Shown piece by piece: positions 14,501 through 24,752 of a stretch of DNA of 64,000 bases. Every line of letters starts with the position of its first letter. Position 1 is the first letter of the stretch. The notes below the pieces were generated by a model that saw nothing but the letters and a program-made list of their open reading frames with translations, was not told the DNA's origin and did not search any database. The position numbers and the translations under genes are program-made. Source of the DNA: Pegea sp. RAD2-039 (lineage: Eukaryota; Chordata; Thaliacea; Salpida; Salpidae). Location: the NCBI GenBank assembly GCA_034620365.1, contig JAQGEQ010000287.1, positions 1 through 64,000 of the forward strand, written 5' to 3'.

Positions 14501-15564
14501 TCCGTTTTCGATTGGATAATTTACTTCTAACTGAGAACGGAGCTTACTTGCATCATCACCAACCATTAAATCCTGAAACACAAATTTCAACGAAATAAAT
14601 GATTTAGAAAAAAATTAAAATTTATTTTCAAGTTTGTTTATAAACCACTCTTGGAATGCCTCAAGTGGTTTCAAGACCTCTAAACTAGAAAGATGGGTTT
14701 ATAGCTGCTTCCGTAGAAGAATGTGTGAAGAAAAAGGATTGCAACAGTCTCTGAAGTCAACCTCTTGTGAGTAAACCATCAGAGAATATCTACAAGGAGG
14801 ACAATATGAGGACGCATCGCCTCCAATCACTGTCGTTTGGGTACAAGGGCAACACCAACAAAATGGTTGGAAGAGAGTCCCAGATGCGTGGGAAAAGTGT
14901 AAACATGAAAAGGACAGAAAAGGCTAGTGATAAAATCTTTCAGGATATACTTAAGTTCTTGCTGTTAGATTTCTTAGATAAAATTCAGATAAAACAATAA
15001 ATAAATGATAATTTAACATCTTGTATGTCAAGCTAAATTACTAGTGAGTAGAATGAAAGATTGAAGAAATAATTTAATACAAAAGTTTAATCATTTTTCG
15101 TTGATACCAATCATAGTTATGGTTATGAAAAAAGTTTTATTTTATAATCATTTAAAAATAAATCTTTTTAGCTATTTTAAGCGATTTTAAAATAATCTAA
15201 ATACAAAATAAAATTCATAAAATTTGAATCATAGAAATAAGAAGATTAAACCTTGATTTCAACATCACCAGATTTAGTTGTTGATCTGAGTATAGGGCGT
15301 CCAACTAAAGCTGGAAAAATATGAGCTGGGAAGTTAGAGCCTCCAAACCCACACTTGACAAACTAAAAATATGAATAAAAGTTTTTAAAAAAGCAATAAT
15401 TGAAACTAGTTAACAGAGTTGTTTACAAAATTATAATTTAAAATGATAAATTTGGTTAGAAAAATGTTTAAACGATATTTTTTGTTTAAGATTTTAAATA
15501 AGTTTTAAATACTAACCCCTGTTCCATTGTCACAGACAACAACTCTTCGCCCCTGAGAATCCAT
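11502..15564 (-). CDS. ACTR2: Actin-related protein 2 (Arp2/3 complex subunit)
   Basis: Eleven exons, in transcript order: 15564-15517, 15362-15252, 14572-14424, 14022-13956, 13897-13825, 13732-13596, 13448-13363, 13041-12978, 12933-12788, 12733-12601, 11672-11502. They total 1185 nt, giving 394 aa, the same length as human ARP2. It is the ATP-binding subunit of the seven-protein Arp2/3 complex that nucleates branched actin filaments in the cytoplasm. The actin-fold phosphate loop ([19 protein letters not shown]), the core block [22 protein letters not shown] and [19 protein letters not shown], and the adenosine loop [16 protein letters not shown] are all present. The ARP2-specific ending ([20 protein letters not shown]) separates it from actin and ARP3. 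Every junction is in phase and has GT-AG borders. The start codon has the usual actin-family distance to the first phosphate loop. The second intron contains a less AT-rich block at about 14640-14960. Confidence 0.97.
14640..14960. other. Compositionally distinct block inside an Arp2 intron
   Basis: This part of the 679-bp intron between the second and third Arp2 coding exons is clearly less AT-rich than the intron around it. It contains an open stretch on the plus strand (14767-15000, 77 codons), antisense to Arp2. The block looks like inserted DNA, for example an old transposon piece, but no terminal repeats, target-site duplication or protein domain could be recognised. Confidence 0.35.
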
Positions 15565-17130
15565 TAGAAACAATCTATTTATTTTATGTAAGATTCAACT
15601 ATAAAAGTAATAACTAAGTTAGCATTCAAACAAATATAGCTAAAAGTGAAGTAACAAAGCTTCCTTACAGAAAACAACAAACCAAAACTTTTCAAAATAT
15701 ATTTTTTATCATCAAAAAATTAAAACTTGTTATGAAATATGTATTATGAAAGAATAAACTAACAACAGTAATCAATAACAAAAATGAAAAATAAAAATTA
15801 TTACCAAAATAAAACCAAAAATAACATTTTTGAGCAAATTGAAAACTTACAAAATCATAAAAAGTAAGTTACAGAACTTAGTTAAATTTTAACTAAAGTA
15901 GCAAACAAAATAAAAATTATAAAAACTCAAATAAATGTTTCTTAAAAAAACTTTTTAGAATATAAGTTTTAATTGCATAGATTAAGTGTTATATTAGTAC
16001 ATCAGTAATTCTAAAAATTTATATTTAACTAATTTAACTATATTACATTTTATGAATAACATTACAAATGGCAATATATAAAAAAATAGTTAAATTTTTA
16101 ATAATTTAAAAAGCAATGATGAAAAAGTAAAAGTCTGATTAGAAATATACTTCCTGGTAAAAACGGTTTGTCCATTTCATATACTTTAGAAAAAAATTGA
16201 AATTCTAATGAAAATATCTAATAATGTAAACAAAAAAAGGATAAATCATCCACAATTTTTTTCGAAATAAAAATCAAAACCTAGTACTTTACTAAGTTTT
16301 TTATATAACAACCACTCATATATAATATATTATAAAAAAAAAACAAGTCAAAATATTAACAAAAATGACTAAAAAGTTAATTTTAAAAAACTCAACTTCA
16401 TTTAGAAAGATATTTATTTTAATTGTCCAACCTTCATCAAACTTCTTTAATCAAAAAAATGCCCAACAAAAACAGCATACAAAATAAAATTATAGTTTAA
16501 TGTGATAATCAGATAAACTGTTTTTGATTTAGATTTTTAAAAATTATTTCTAAATATCATTTAATTTATATCAATATTTATTAGTTAAATTTTATAACTA
16601 ACTTACAAGTAGACATTTTATTACTATAATCAATTAAACGCTTATTAGTTGACTAAGATAAAAAAATTTTGAATTCATCAACCTATGAAAATTAATATAG
16701 TTAATTAATAAACTTGACTGAAGTTAAATTACTTTAAAATATTTTTTGAACTTGACAGGTTTATAATACCAAAAGTAAAATAACATTTTGAGGTAAAGGG
16801 AAACAAATTAAAAAAAAAATTTATTATTCAAAGCCACTACAAACTCCTTACCCAAAGCGGAAATAAGAAAACCCATTAATATAAAGTGCCCAGCCCTACG
16901 AGTAGTTACGATAACCTTTGACCTTATTTGGTCGAATAATAAAATGTCTAAGAAACGATTGAAAAATGTTATCTTGACATCTGCAGATGAACAAAAAGAA
17001 AAGTTTTGCTGACACAATGTAAATGAGTAAATGAACTAATAATTTCAAATAGACGATTTAAACCAAACTGAAATGTTATTACTTTTAAAAGGCTTATCTT
17101 AGTATTGAACTACGAAATACTTTTTTATCT
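15565..17130. other. Very AT-rich intergenic stretch upstream of Arp2
   Basis: About 1.6 kb of extremely AT-rich sequence holds the presumed promoter side of Arp2. An acceptor-like TAG lies 11 nt upstream of the Arp2 ATG (on the minus strand at 15575-15577). A minus-strand open stretch at 16808-17017 has no recognisable features. Nothing else can be supported. Confidence 0.5.
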
Positions 17131-17135
17131 ATGTA

Positions 17136-17345
17136 TTTTTATTTATTTATTACAATAAACGCGAAAGAGGGTGCCTGAAAAAGCTAACACACATTCTCAC
17201 AAATAATATTATATTTAATAATATCTATTGTAGAAGTTAGAAATATAGAAAGAAAAGAATGTAACACATGGCAGTTCATTAGTCTCCATACAATATAATT
17301 GAGAATAATTATATAGTCTATTAATAATATAAAAAAGTGAAAAGA
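17136..17345 (-). mobile_element. 5'-truncated LINE, 3' untranslated end
   Basis: Read on the minus strand, this segment contains GGAGACTAATGAACTGCCAT, GTGTTACATTC and TTTCTATATTTCTAACTTC, and ends in GCGTTTATTGTAATAAATAA. The same order of blocks, with point differences, is found on the plus strand at about 46970-47136, directly after a recognisable reverse-transcriptase C-terminus. It is therefore the 3' end of a second copy of the same non-LTR element. Only the non-coding tail is retained, as expected from incomplete reverse transcription, and the copy ends with the short AAATA repeat typical of such tails. Confidence 0.8.
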
Positions 17346-17540
17346 ATCACAATTTAGATAAACTCAGATAAAATATCTACAGTTTGTTGACCTTGATGTC
17401 GCTATCTTTAGTCATTTGGCTATATCACTGAGGAGCACACCTAAAGAGTGGAGATACTCCAGCCCACGCTACTCTAAACTATAATCAAAGCCTATGCACA
17501 CACAAGTCGATAGCCGGTTAGCTAACATACAGTCCTATAT

Positions 17541-17575
17541 CGATGGCGGTGAAAAACCATATATCGATGGTGGAA
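17541..17575 (+). repeat. Short direct repeat TATATCGATGG(C/T)GG
   Basis: Two near-identical units, TATATCGATGGCGG and TATATCGATGGTGG, lie about two dozen bases apart in a locally GC-richer patch (17400-17600) between the LINE tail and the LTR-like remnant. The function is unknown. They may be part of a mobile-element end. Confidence 0.4.
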
Positions 17576-17849
17576 GTCACAATTCTTCTTAAAGACGATC
17601 CAGGGTATGATTTATTTTCACCGTTGACACAAAAATAAGTGTTACTTTTCAAGAAAAAATAGTCAGTGTTATTAATTTGCAGGTAAAATCCATCAAGTTA
17701 TTAAACTTTGAAATGTTTGGTTTGTAAGTTTTAAATTTAATTAAATTATGCAACAATTCGAAATAATTTTTTTTAATATTTTGAAGTATCGGAGTAACTT
17801 TAATTGTTTATTACGTCATTATTTGGAACAAGTACTGTAACAGTAAATA

Positions 17850-19245
17850 ATTTTGTCGCTGACGTAAATGTATTGAAAGTAACTACAATGTATCATATTG
17901 TCATCCGGTAATAGGCTTGTTTGTGGTGGGTGTCTGTCGCCAATTTTTTGTATCTTTATCTTAGTCGTCTTATTTATTTCAATAAAGCTCTGTATGAAGG
18001 GCCATTTTTGTTAAGATTTATTCAAATAAATAGAATTAATATTTTGGTCAAGCTATTGTCAGTTATTTTGACGTTATTGTAGTTAAAGTATATTGACGGT
18101 TATAATACTTTCTTTTTGTTATAATTATTATAGATTTGAATAAGTATATTTAGTTTTTTTACTGCAATAAAGCTTTTTTTATAAAAATTAGATGCACTGC
18201 TGATACAAAGAAGGCTGTCTATCGACCCAATCAACCTGTCGGTATCCAGCAAATACTGTTACTGGAAGACAATTTTTGCCGATCACGTAAAACGGTGTGG
18301 GCCGAATTGGACTGATGAGATAAAATTAGCAACGCTTGTTAACAGCATAACCAGAAACCTCTACGAGTATTTTGAGATCTGTCATACTTGTGTAGAAGTT
18401 AAAGAGACGCTGCAACGGTTATATATAAAGAAAGCAAATGAAATTTTTGCACGTAGTCTACTGAGAAGCAGAAGCTAATTTAATCTCTAGAAGACTTTGT
18501 GCACTTCTGTACGCCTATCCAAAGACTGAATTTTTTCATTTATGGATGGATTATCCTCATCAAATAAAAGGCAGAGCTTGAAACTTTTAAATTAGAGAAA
18601 GCCTTTAACCAAGCGGTGATATTTGATGGGATGCCCAACCGAACAACCAATACTTAGGGCTGACAGATGAATTAACTACAGTGGAATGGACAAGGATCCC
18701 GGAGACTTGTTATCATCAGGACCAGTATATATTCGATCAACTGCTGCACCAGGTTATCCAGGTCCTAACCAGTTTTCTATGACAGAAAGAGAATCATGCG
18801 AATCTTCTAGTCCCGAGTTCTGATTAGAAATCATGAATGATCAAGTCCATTGACATCATACACAGCGGTCTCCGGTTGTCACTACCATGAGCGAACGCAC
18901 AATGTGCTCCTTTTTTCCCACAATTTTTTAGTTCAGCTTCATGTATACATGGTCCAGTTTTGTAATATCTCAAATGATATTTTTTTTCTGAGTCACCAGT
19001 GTTTCTGGTAAAAGTTGTTTATATTTAATAAATTTATTTACTTATCAAATCATCTGATATGATAATGTTCTGGGTCAACTGAAGACTCAATCTGTAGACG
19101 CCCGAAATACGCGCGAGTCCGCCATTAGATAGTAATCCGCTTTATGGTAGATAGTGTTTGTTAATATATTTATCGTTGTGTTAGTCGTCTTATTTATTTG
19201 AATAAAACTATTTATAAAGAGTCATTTTTATTACAACAGTCTTCC
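17850..19245 (+). mobile_element. Old Ty3/gypsy-like LTR retrotransposon remnant
   Basis: Two copies of a 53-bp block lie in direct orientation at 17961-18013 and 19181-19233. Each begins TTAGTCGTCTTATTTATTT, followed by AATAAA, and about 45 of 53 bases agree. They include a polyadenylation signal, as in the R region of an LTR, and weaker similarity extends upstream of each. Between them lies a decayed gag reading frame (18190-18660). The layout, terminal repeat - gag - terminal repeat with pol missing, fits an internally deleted LTR element. The divergence between the two ends points to an old insertion. Exact LTR borders and target-site duplication could not be set by eye. Confidence 0.7.
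18190..18660 (+). pseudogene. Retrotransposon gag remnant
   Basis: The frame that reads YWKTIFADHVKRCGPNW stays open to a stop near 18478. It contains KLATLVNSITRNLYEYF and LYIKKANEIFARSLLRSRS. The pattern of an aromatic-rich start, a hydrophobic NSI/NSL helix, then NEIFAR and LL-R-R is characteristic of Gag capsid of Ty3/gypsy-type retrotransposons. After the stop, similarity continues in pieces (LEDFVHF, then LEKAFNQAVIFDG) in shifted or interrupted frames. It cannot encode a full Gag. No protease, reverse transcriptase or integrase sequence follows. Confidence 0.75.
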
Positions 19246-22200
19246 TAAAAAACTTAGTCTTTTTTTCTTAAACAAAATTTTGGCCATAACTTTGTTTTAG
19301 GGAAATCTGAGTGGAGTTTTTCCTGTAGAATTTAGAAATTTTATAAAAATGTACATCACCAGCAATACCCAAACATTTGACAACAAGTAAGATTGCGATA
19401 TCAGCTTTGATTGGTACTCAACATATCAGTAAATTTCTACTTTGAAAATTCTTGACTAGTTTCAGAGTTATGAAAGAGACTTGCTTGTACTCGTTGCTTT
19501 ATCATTTTACAACAGCTTTCTAATGTGAAATTTTTGATTATTCTTTGATAATTTGTTGTTTTTACTTTAATTTTACAGGTCTCTTACCTGGGCATTATCA
19601 GAAACAATTGTGTTTTAGAATTAACCTAAAAAATAAAATCTAGAAATTTGAAGAATATTAATGTTTTTGAAACTAAGTAAAATTTTGTTAACAAAATGCT
19701 TCTTCGGGTAAAACAGACTATTTGTTAAAAAATTTAACTTGACATGTTGAAATGTAAATGAATTTTGAGCATTCTTCATAAGAACTAAAATGAAGTTTAA
19801 AGTTTGTAAAAAATCAAAGCAACTTATATTCAAACCTTGAATTAAATGAGTAACTGACAAAAGTAATGATTGAATTTTATTTATTTGAAGCATTTGATTT
19901 GCATGTTTATGGCTAAATGTAGTTTGCCAGTAATTACCACAAAATAATTTCTATATTGAAAGAATTTTAAGTTCAGAAAGCTTATCCAAAACCAATATCG
20001 ATTTTCTACATATCAATTTTTAAAAGAAATAAAATAAACGACATTTTCTGATTTTCTACTTATATAAAAATTTAGTAAATATTGAAAAAATATACTTAGA
20101 AAAGTAAATTCTTAATTAAAAACTAATTTGCTATGATCTAAGATTGATAAAGATTCTCGCTAAAGAAAAATTTAATAAGTTTTACATTTTACTTGACTGT
20201 TTAGCTGAACGATTTCAGAATGAAGTTTGACCTAAAAACTTGGATTTAATTCTAAACCAATCTGGTTTAAGTCCTACAAAAACTGTTGCTGAAATTTATC
20301 AAGTTGATTCTGAGTACTTTGATCAATAAAATTCTGTATTTTAGTAAGATCTTATGACAAGTACTCGTCAGTTTACCTGTCTTAGTAAATACTTCAATAT
20401 CTTTGTTTGAAGTCAACATTTGATAGCTTCACTTTCGGTCTTTCACAGAAAGCAGACTGACACCCAAAATACTTTGTAATTATTTTAACGCTGTGAAAAT
20501 GTGAGTATATATGAATATATATGGAATTTTTTATTTTCAACTAATCTGTCTAAAAACGAATGGATCAAGCAACTTTTTACAAAAGGCCGTACAGCGATTC
20601 TTTTATTACAAAAATCATATTGAATGATATTTGAGTTCTTTAAGCTAGCAACTGATAGATGGAAACACTAAAATGAAAAATTAGGATATTTTCAAACTAA
20701 TCTAATAAAATCCCAAAGCTTTATAGGTGATAAAAGATAATGATTAAACTATTTGAAAAGCAATAATGACAAGCTTTATAAGAGGTTAAAGATGAAATAG
20801 TGCTTAGAAATTTGTTATCTTTGATGAGGCTTGTTAAAACTTGTTTAGATTAACACATTTCAATTAAAAACTACTTCAATTTATCGTTAGTTTATTCTAA
20901 TTAAATGCTTGTCAACTACAGGTATATACCACTCTAAGATCTCAAAAATAAAAAGTATTTAACATCTTTGAAAACACAAAAGTGTAATTACCAAACTCAG
21001 AGTTTCACACAGCAAAATGATAACGGAGCAAAACGTACCCTTCAATTAAATATATATACAAAATACTTAAATAGCGACCATAAAAAGTATAGAAAACACT
21101 AGAAGTCAATTGATTGTCTACTGACACATGTGAGACATCTAGTTTTAATTCAATTATTGAACTCTAATATCAATTTAGATTGTGATCACTAATACAATGA
21201 AGTTAATTCATTATATTTTCTAAATGATAATTCCAACAAATTTTCATTCTTTGTGATTTATTAAGCTGATAAAGTTTTGGCAGATGTTTAAATATCAGGA
21301 AAATAGAACAGATTTTTATAAATAACTTAAATTTAGATATAGTCACCATAAATACTTTAAAAACAAAAGCTCAATCAGCTATAGAAACATCAAGTAGCTA
21401 AGAAGCAAGCTTATCAACAGATTATTTATATAACAACCTAACTACTTGAAGATGAAAGCAATATCTAATTTATTATTTGAAATATTAGGATAAAATTAGT
21501 AAATAAGAAACAACTATAATTCATATTAATTGCACTTGGTAAAAAGCAAGAATAGTAAAGCAAGGATATCAGGAAATCAAGTTGAAAAGTTTAGAAATCA
21601 ACTTGTAAACCTATTTTTTTATAAATTCATCTTCTTCAGATATAATTCATTGATCTTTAAACCATTGGATGCTGGCCTTCAAGTTTTTCAACAAACTAAA
21701 AAGTATTAAAAAGTATTTAGTGAGAAAAATATTGAAAAAATATTACTTTAAATCATAAAAACATGATGGGGTTAACTACCAAACTAAGGATCCACAAAAC
21801 AAAGTTTTAAATAAACACTTGATCGATCCCCCAGAGTTAGCTACAGAAGTTAGATGATGAAGTAAACAAATAAACTTGATTGTTACAGAAAAGCAAATTA
21901 AATGTTTAGCTGTATAGGGTAGCAGTGACCTTAGTTATAAGTTCAGCAGTTTTAAAACTTAATAACCAAGTGTTGGACTTTACCTTCTTGAAAGGTTTGC
22001 ATTAAAAATTAATCTGGTAGTTTTAATGATTTTTTACAAACTGATTATGAAACCATAGTTCCCAACACTAAGAAGGGCTCAGAGCATGTTTGAGAGGATC
22101 GGATAATAATAATATAATGATGATTTTATAGTATTTCAGAAGATACATTCAATAATTGAAAGAATAGGTTGGTTTGAAAGTTTACTAATCATACTATAGT

Positions 22201-22609
22201 TAGTTGTAGGAATTTATCAAGATCTTTAAAATCTGAGAAACTTATCAAGAGACTCATCAGGTCAATATCATTTTGAGTATAATAAAAGATCAAAATTTTA
22301 CTTTCAAACTTTTCTATCTAAACATAACATATCAAACAAATTATTTAAATTAAGACACCAAAAAGTTAAGTTAAAAAAAGGTTGTTGTTTTATGACTTCT
22401 TAAAAATTATGTAATAAATTTTTTCTAAAAAAGATGTTTTGTAATGTCAAACCAAATCATAAAAAGTGGCTTTATCAAAAGAATTTTCAGATTGCAAAAA
22501 ATCGTTTCAAACTTTATCACTGAAGTCACTAAGAACATTTTTAGTTTTGAGAATTTGTTTTCTTTACTAACAAAAATCAACTTCACAAATAGATAATCAA
22601 ATTAAAAAT
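19246..22609. other. Intergenic, AT-rich, no gene seen
   Basis: About 3.4 kb between the LTR remnant and the 3' end of GOLT1. A minus-strand open stretch at 19621-19893 (90 codons) is rich in Leu, Phe, Ile and Asn as expected by chance in AT-rich DNA. It shows no domain or splice context. No RNA gene or transposon was recognised. Confidence 0.5.
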
Positions 22610-23478
22610 TTAAAGATAAAAACATTTTGTTAAACTGATTTTTACCTTATTGATGACAGGAATGTTTAATATATTCCCAATAACTGGAAGCCTTCTTAGA
22701 AAATTTAAAATTACAGGAAAAAAACCACTGCAAAAAAGTAAGCCAATAAATAATACACTTATTAGACTTTGTGTATTAATTATTCTTATTTTAAACACAA
22801 ATTAATCCATTCTTATTCTTATATCAAGATTTTATTACCAGCATTAACTAATAAATATTATAATTTTTCATAAATGGAAAAATTGATGCATAAAAGCTTG
22901 TATAAGATTAAATAGTCTCAAAGCTCTTTTGAAAAACTATAAAAATACCTGAACAGTAGAAAAAATCCATAAAACTCTGTAAGCATTCCCACTAAAGGCC
23001 AGCCTAGTAACACAATAAAGATACCAGCAAAGAAGCATCCGCTAGACTTCAGCTTATGTCTTTGGAAGAAGAAATTAAAAGTTCTTTGAAGACCAATAAT
23101 GAATGATAATCCACTAATGAAAAGTAACTGAAAGAATTTAAATTGTTTCTAACTTTAGTTTTATAACTTTAAGTAAATGTTAGAAATATTAATAATATGA
23201 ATAACAGCTAGAAGAGTACATCATCAATTATTATACTAATCAAAGTTTTTATGATGAAATAATAAGATACAAACTAAGTAATTATGATAGTATGTGGCTG
23301 GTACTTACATTTCCAAAGGCTAAAAGCACTCTGTCAAAAAAAAACATCATTCCTAAAAATAAAAAAAATCCTCCAAATGCAGTTAGCCCAATGCCGATTT
23401 CTATTAATAAAAAAGTCATAAGAAATCAAAATATGGAATTGAAACTCTCTTACTTTGACTGTCACTGACTGACAACAT
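22610..23478 (-). CDS. GOLT1B: Golgi vesicle-transport protein GOT1 (GOLT1 family)
   Basis: Coding exons in transcript order: 23478-23454, 23400-23309, 23127-22949, 22727-22610. The product is a small four-pass membrane protein of ER/Golgi membranes, needed for vesicle fusion at the Golgi. The first residues MLSVSDSQKIGIGLTAFG and the body (LLFISGLSFIIGLQRTFNFF, GWPLVGMLTEFYGFFLLFR, FPVILNFLRRLPVIGNILN) follow the family closely, with four hydrophobic segments. The last exon is ambiguous. A possible donor GTAAAA follows codon 126, but reading through it gives a stop after 11 more codons and 137 aa, almost the family's usual 138. I prefer the read-through model. The gene starts 134 bp downstream of the WDR74 stop on the same strand. 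An acceptor-like TTATTTCAG lies at 23525-23533 with no upstream exon in between, which suggests trans-splicing of a two-gene transcript. Confidence 0.93.
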
Positions 23479-23523
23479 TTCTGTGTTTTGAGATCTCAAA
23501 AATGTCAGAATTTAATTAAAATT

Positions 23524-23533
23524 TCTGAAATAA
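23524..23533 (-). promoter_or_regulatory. Candidate trans-splice acceptor before GOLT1
   Basis: On the minus strand the sequence AAAATTATTTCAG ends with the intron-type AG at 23526-23525, 46 nt before the GOLT1 ATG and inside the 134-bp gap after WDR74. The gap is too short to hold an own promoter, first exon and donor with confidence, and no AATAAA precedes it. The assignment as a spliced-leader site is an inference. Confidence 0.4.
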
Positions 23534-23612
23534 TTTTAAAATGATAATTTATATAAATTGATGAACTTATTTCATAAAAAAAATGAAATTAAGCAGATAA
23601 GCTAAATCAAAT

Positions 23613-24752
23613 TTAGTCTAAACGTGATTTCTTTGTCTTGATTTCATCTTCTTCTTCTTCTGACTCTGAATCTTCTACTTTTGACATCTTATCCCAAACA
23701 TCAGTTTCTGCTTTTTCACTTTTATTATTCAATCTGTCTTGAGTTCTCTTCCTTTCATCAGTTTTCATGGACTCATTTTCTAAAGGAGTATCAGTAACCA
23801 GCAAGCAGTTAAGATATGATTTCAAATGAACTTTATGAGCAATAACTCGAGTTGTTTCATCATATACACGAAGATAACGATCTAACCCACAAGTAAACAA
23901 ATATGGCAAAGTTGGATGGTTTTGAATACTCTTGACACTACCATTACTACCTTTGAAAGAGCAAAGAATATCTTTCATCTTTCGAATATCAAAACAAGCA
24001 ACATCTCCTCTAGAGTTTCCAACATAAACTTTATTTGGAGACCTTTCAACTACAGATGAAGATGTAATTGGATATTCACCAAAACTACTTTCTGATACAG
24101 GCCTACGTTGCCGGATACTTGTATCATATATTCTGATGTTATGAGTACCAGTAGTTGTCAGGACTTTTTTAGCTGAGCTGTCTAAAAAATGAATATTAGT
24201 TAACCAAATTGGAACTCTTAGTTGTAGCCAATCAGGCTTCACATTTTTGGCAACAAATATTGGAACTTTTAAATTGTTTAAATCCCAAACTTTTAGGGAA
24301 TTTTCTCTACCCCCAGTTGCTAGCTTTAAATTATCAGATGAAATATCTATACAAGTTAGATTAGTTCCACAATCAAGACTTTGATGGTTTTCATCATTAG
24401 GAGACCATATAGAAACCTGACCTGTAGATACAGCAGTGATAAACTTCTCATCAATCTTTTTAAGAGAACAAAGGCTTTGATCATTTTGAAGATTTGGAAT
24501 TGTAGTAAATTCAGTAAACTTATCTAAAGATGGGTCATAAGTTTTTACTAATCCATTTTTTAAACCAATATCAATTTGAGTTTTCTCTTTACATCCCCAA
24601 CATATAGAAGAAATTTCAAAATCTTTTCCATATTTTCCAGTTTCAAAATGGTTTTTTGCAGATTTGTTTTTAAAATAGACAGACTTTAATAAACCTAAGT
24701 GAGATCCAATCCAGACATTTGGATTAATGATCTCTGTTTTATTTTCACTCAT
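23613..24752 (-). CDS. WDR74: WD repeat protein 74 (ribosome biogenesis, Nsa1-type)
   Basis: A single uninterrupted frame of 379 aa. In animals WDR74, like yeast Nsa1, is a nucleolar beta-propeller that assists 60S pre-ribosome maturation together with the AAA ATPase NVL. Family blocks are easily seen: VWIGSHLGLLKSVYF near the start, SSICWGCKEKTQIDIG, ATGGRENSLKVWDL, AKNVKPDWLQLRVPIWLT, TGTHNIRIYD, RQRRPVSESSFGEYPIT, VGNSRGDVACFDIR, and TCGLDRYLRVYDETTR followed by AHKVHLKSYLNCLL. The tail is acidic and then basic (SESEEEEDEIKTKKSRLD), fitting a nucleolar protein. The gene has no introns, whereas nearly all its neighbours are intron-rich, so it may descend from a retrocopy. An acceptor-like TTTTTCAG ends 18 nt before the ATG. 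GOLT1 follows after 134 bp on the same strand. Confidence 0.96.
   Translation of the reverse strand: MSENKTEIINPNVWIGSHLGLLKSVYFKNKSAKNHFETGKYGKDFEISSICWGCKEKTQIDIGLKNGLVKTYDPSLDKFTEFTTIPNLQNDQSLCSLKKIDEKFITAVSTGQVSIWSPNDENHQSLDCGTNLTCIDISSDNLKLATGGRENSLKVWDLNNLKVPIFVAKNVKPDWLQLRVPIWLTNIHFLDSSAKKVLTTTGTHNIRIYDTSIRQRRPVSESSFGEYPITSSSVVERSPNKVYVGNSRGDVACFDIRKMKDILCSFKGSNGSVKSIQNHPTLPYLFTCGLDRYLRVYDETTRVIAHKVHLKSYLNCLLVTDTPLENESMKTDERKRTQDRLNNKSEKAETDVWDKMSKVEDSESEEEEDEIKTKKSRLD

Noticed and set aside
14308-14598. Plus-strand open frame of 96 codons
   Set aside because: Antisense to the Arp2 exon 14424-14572.
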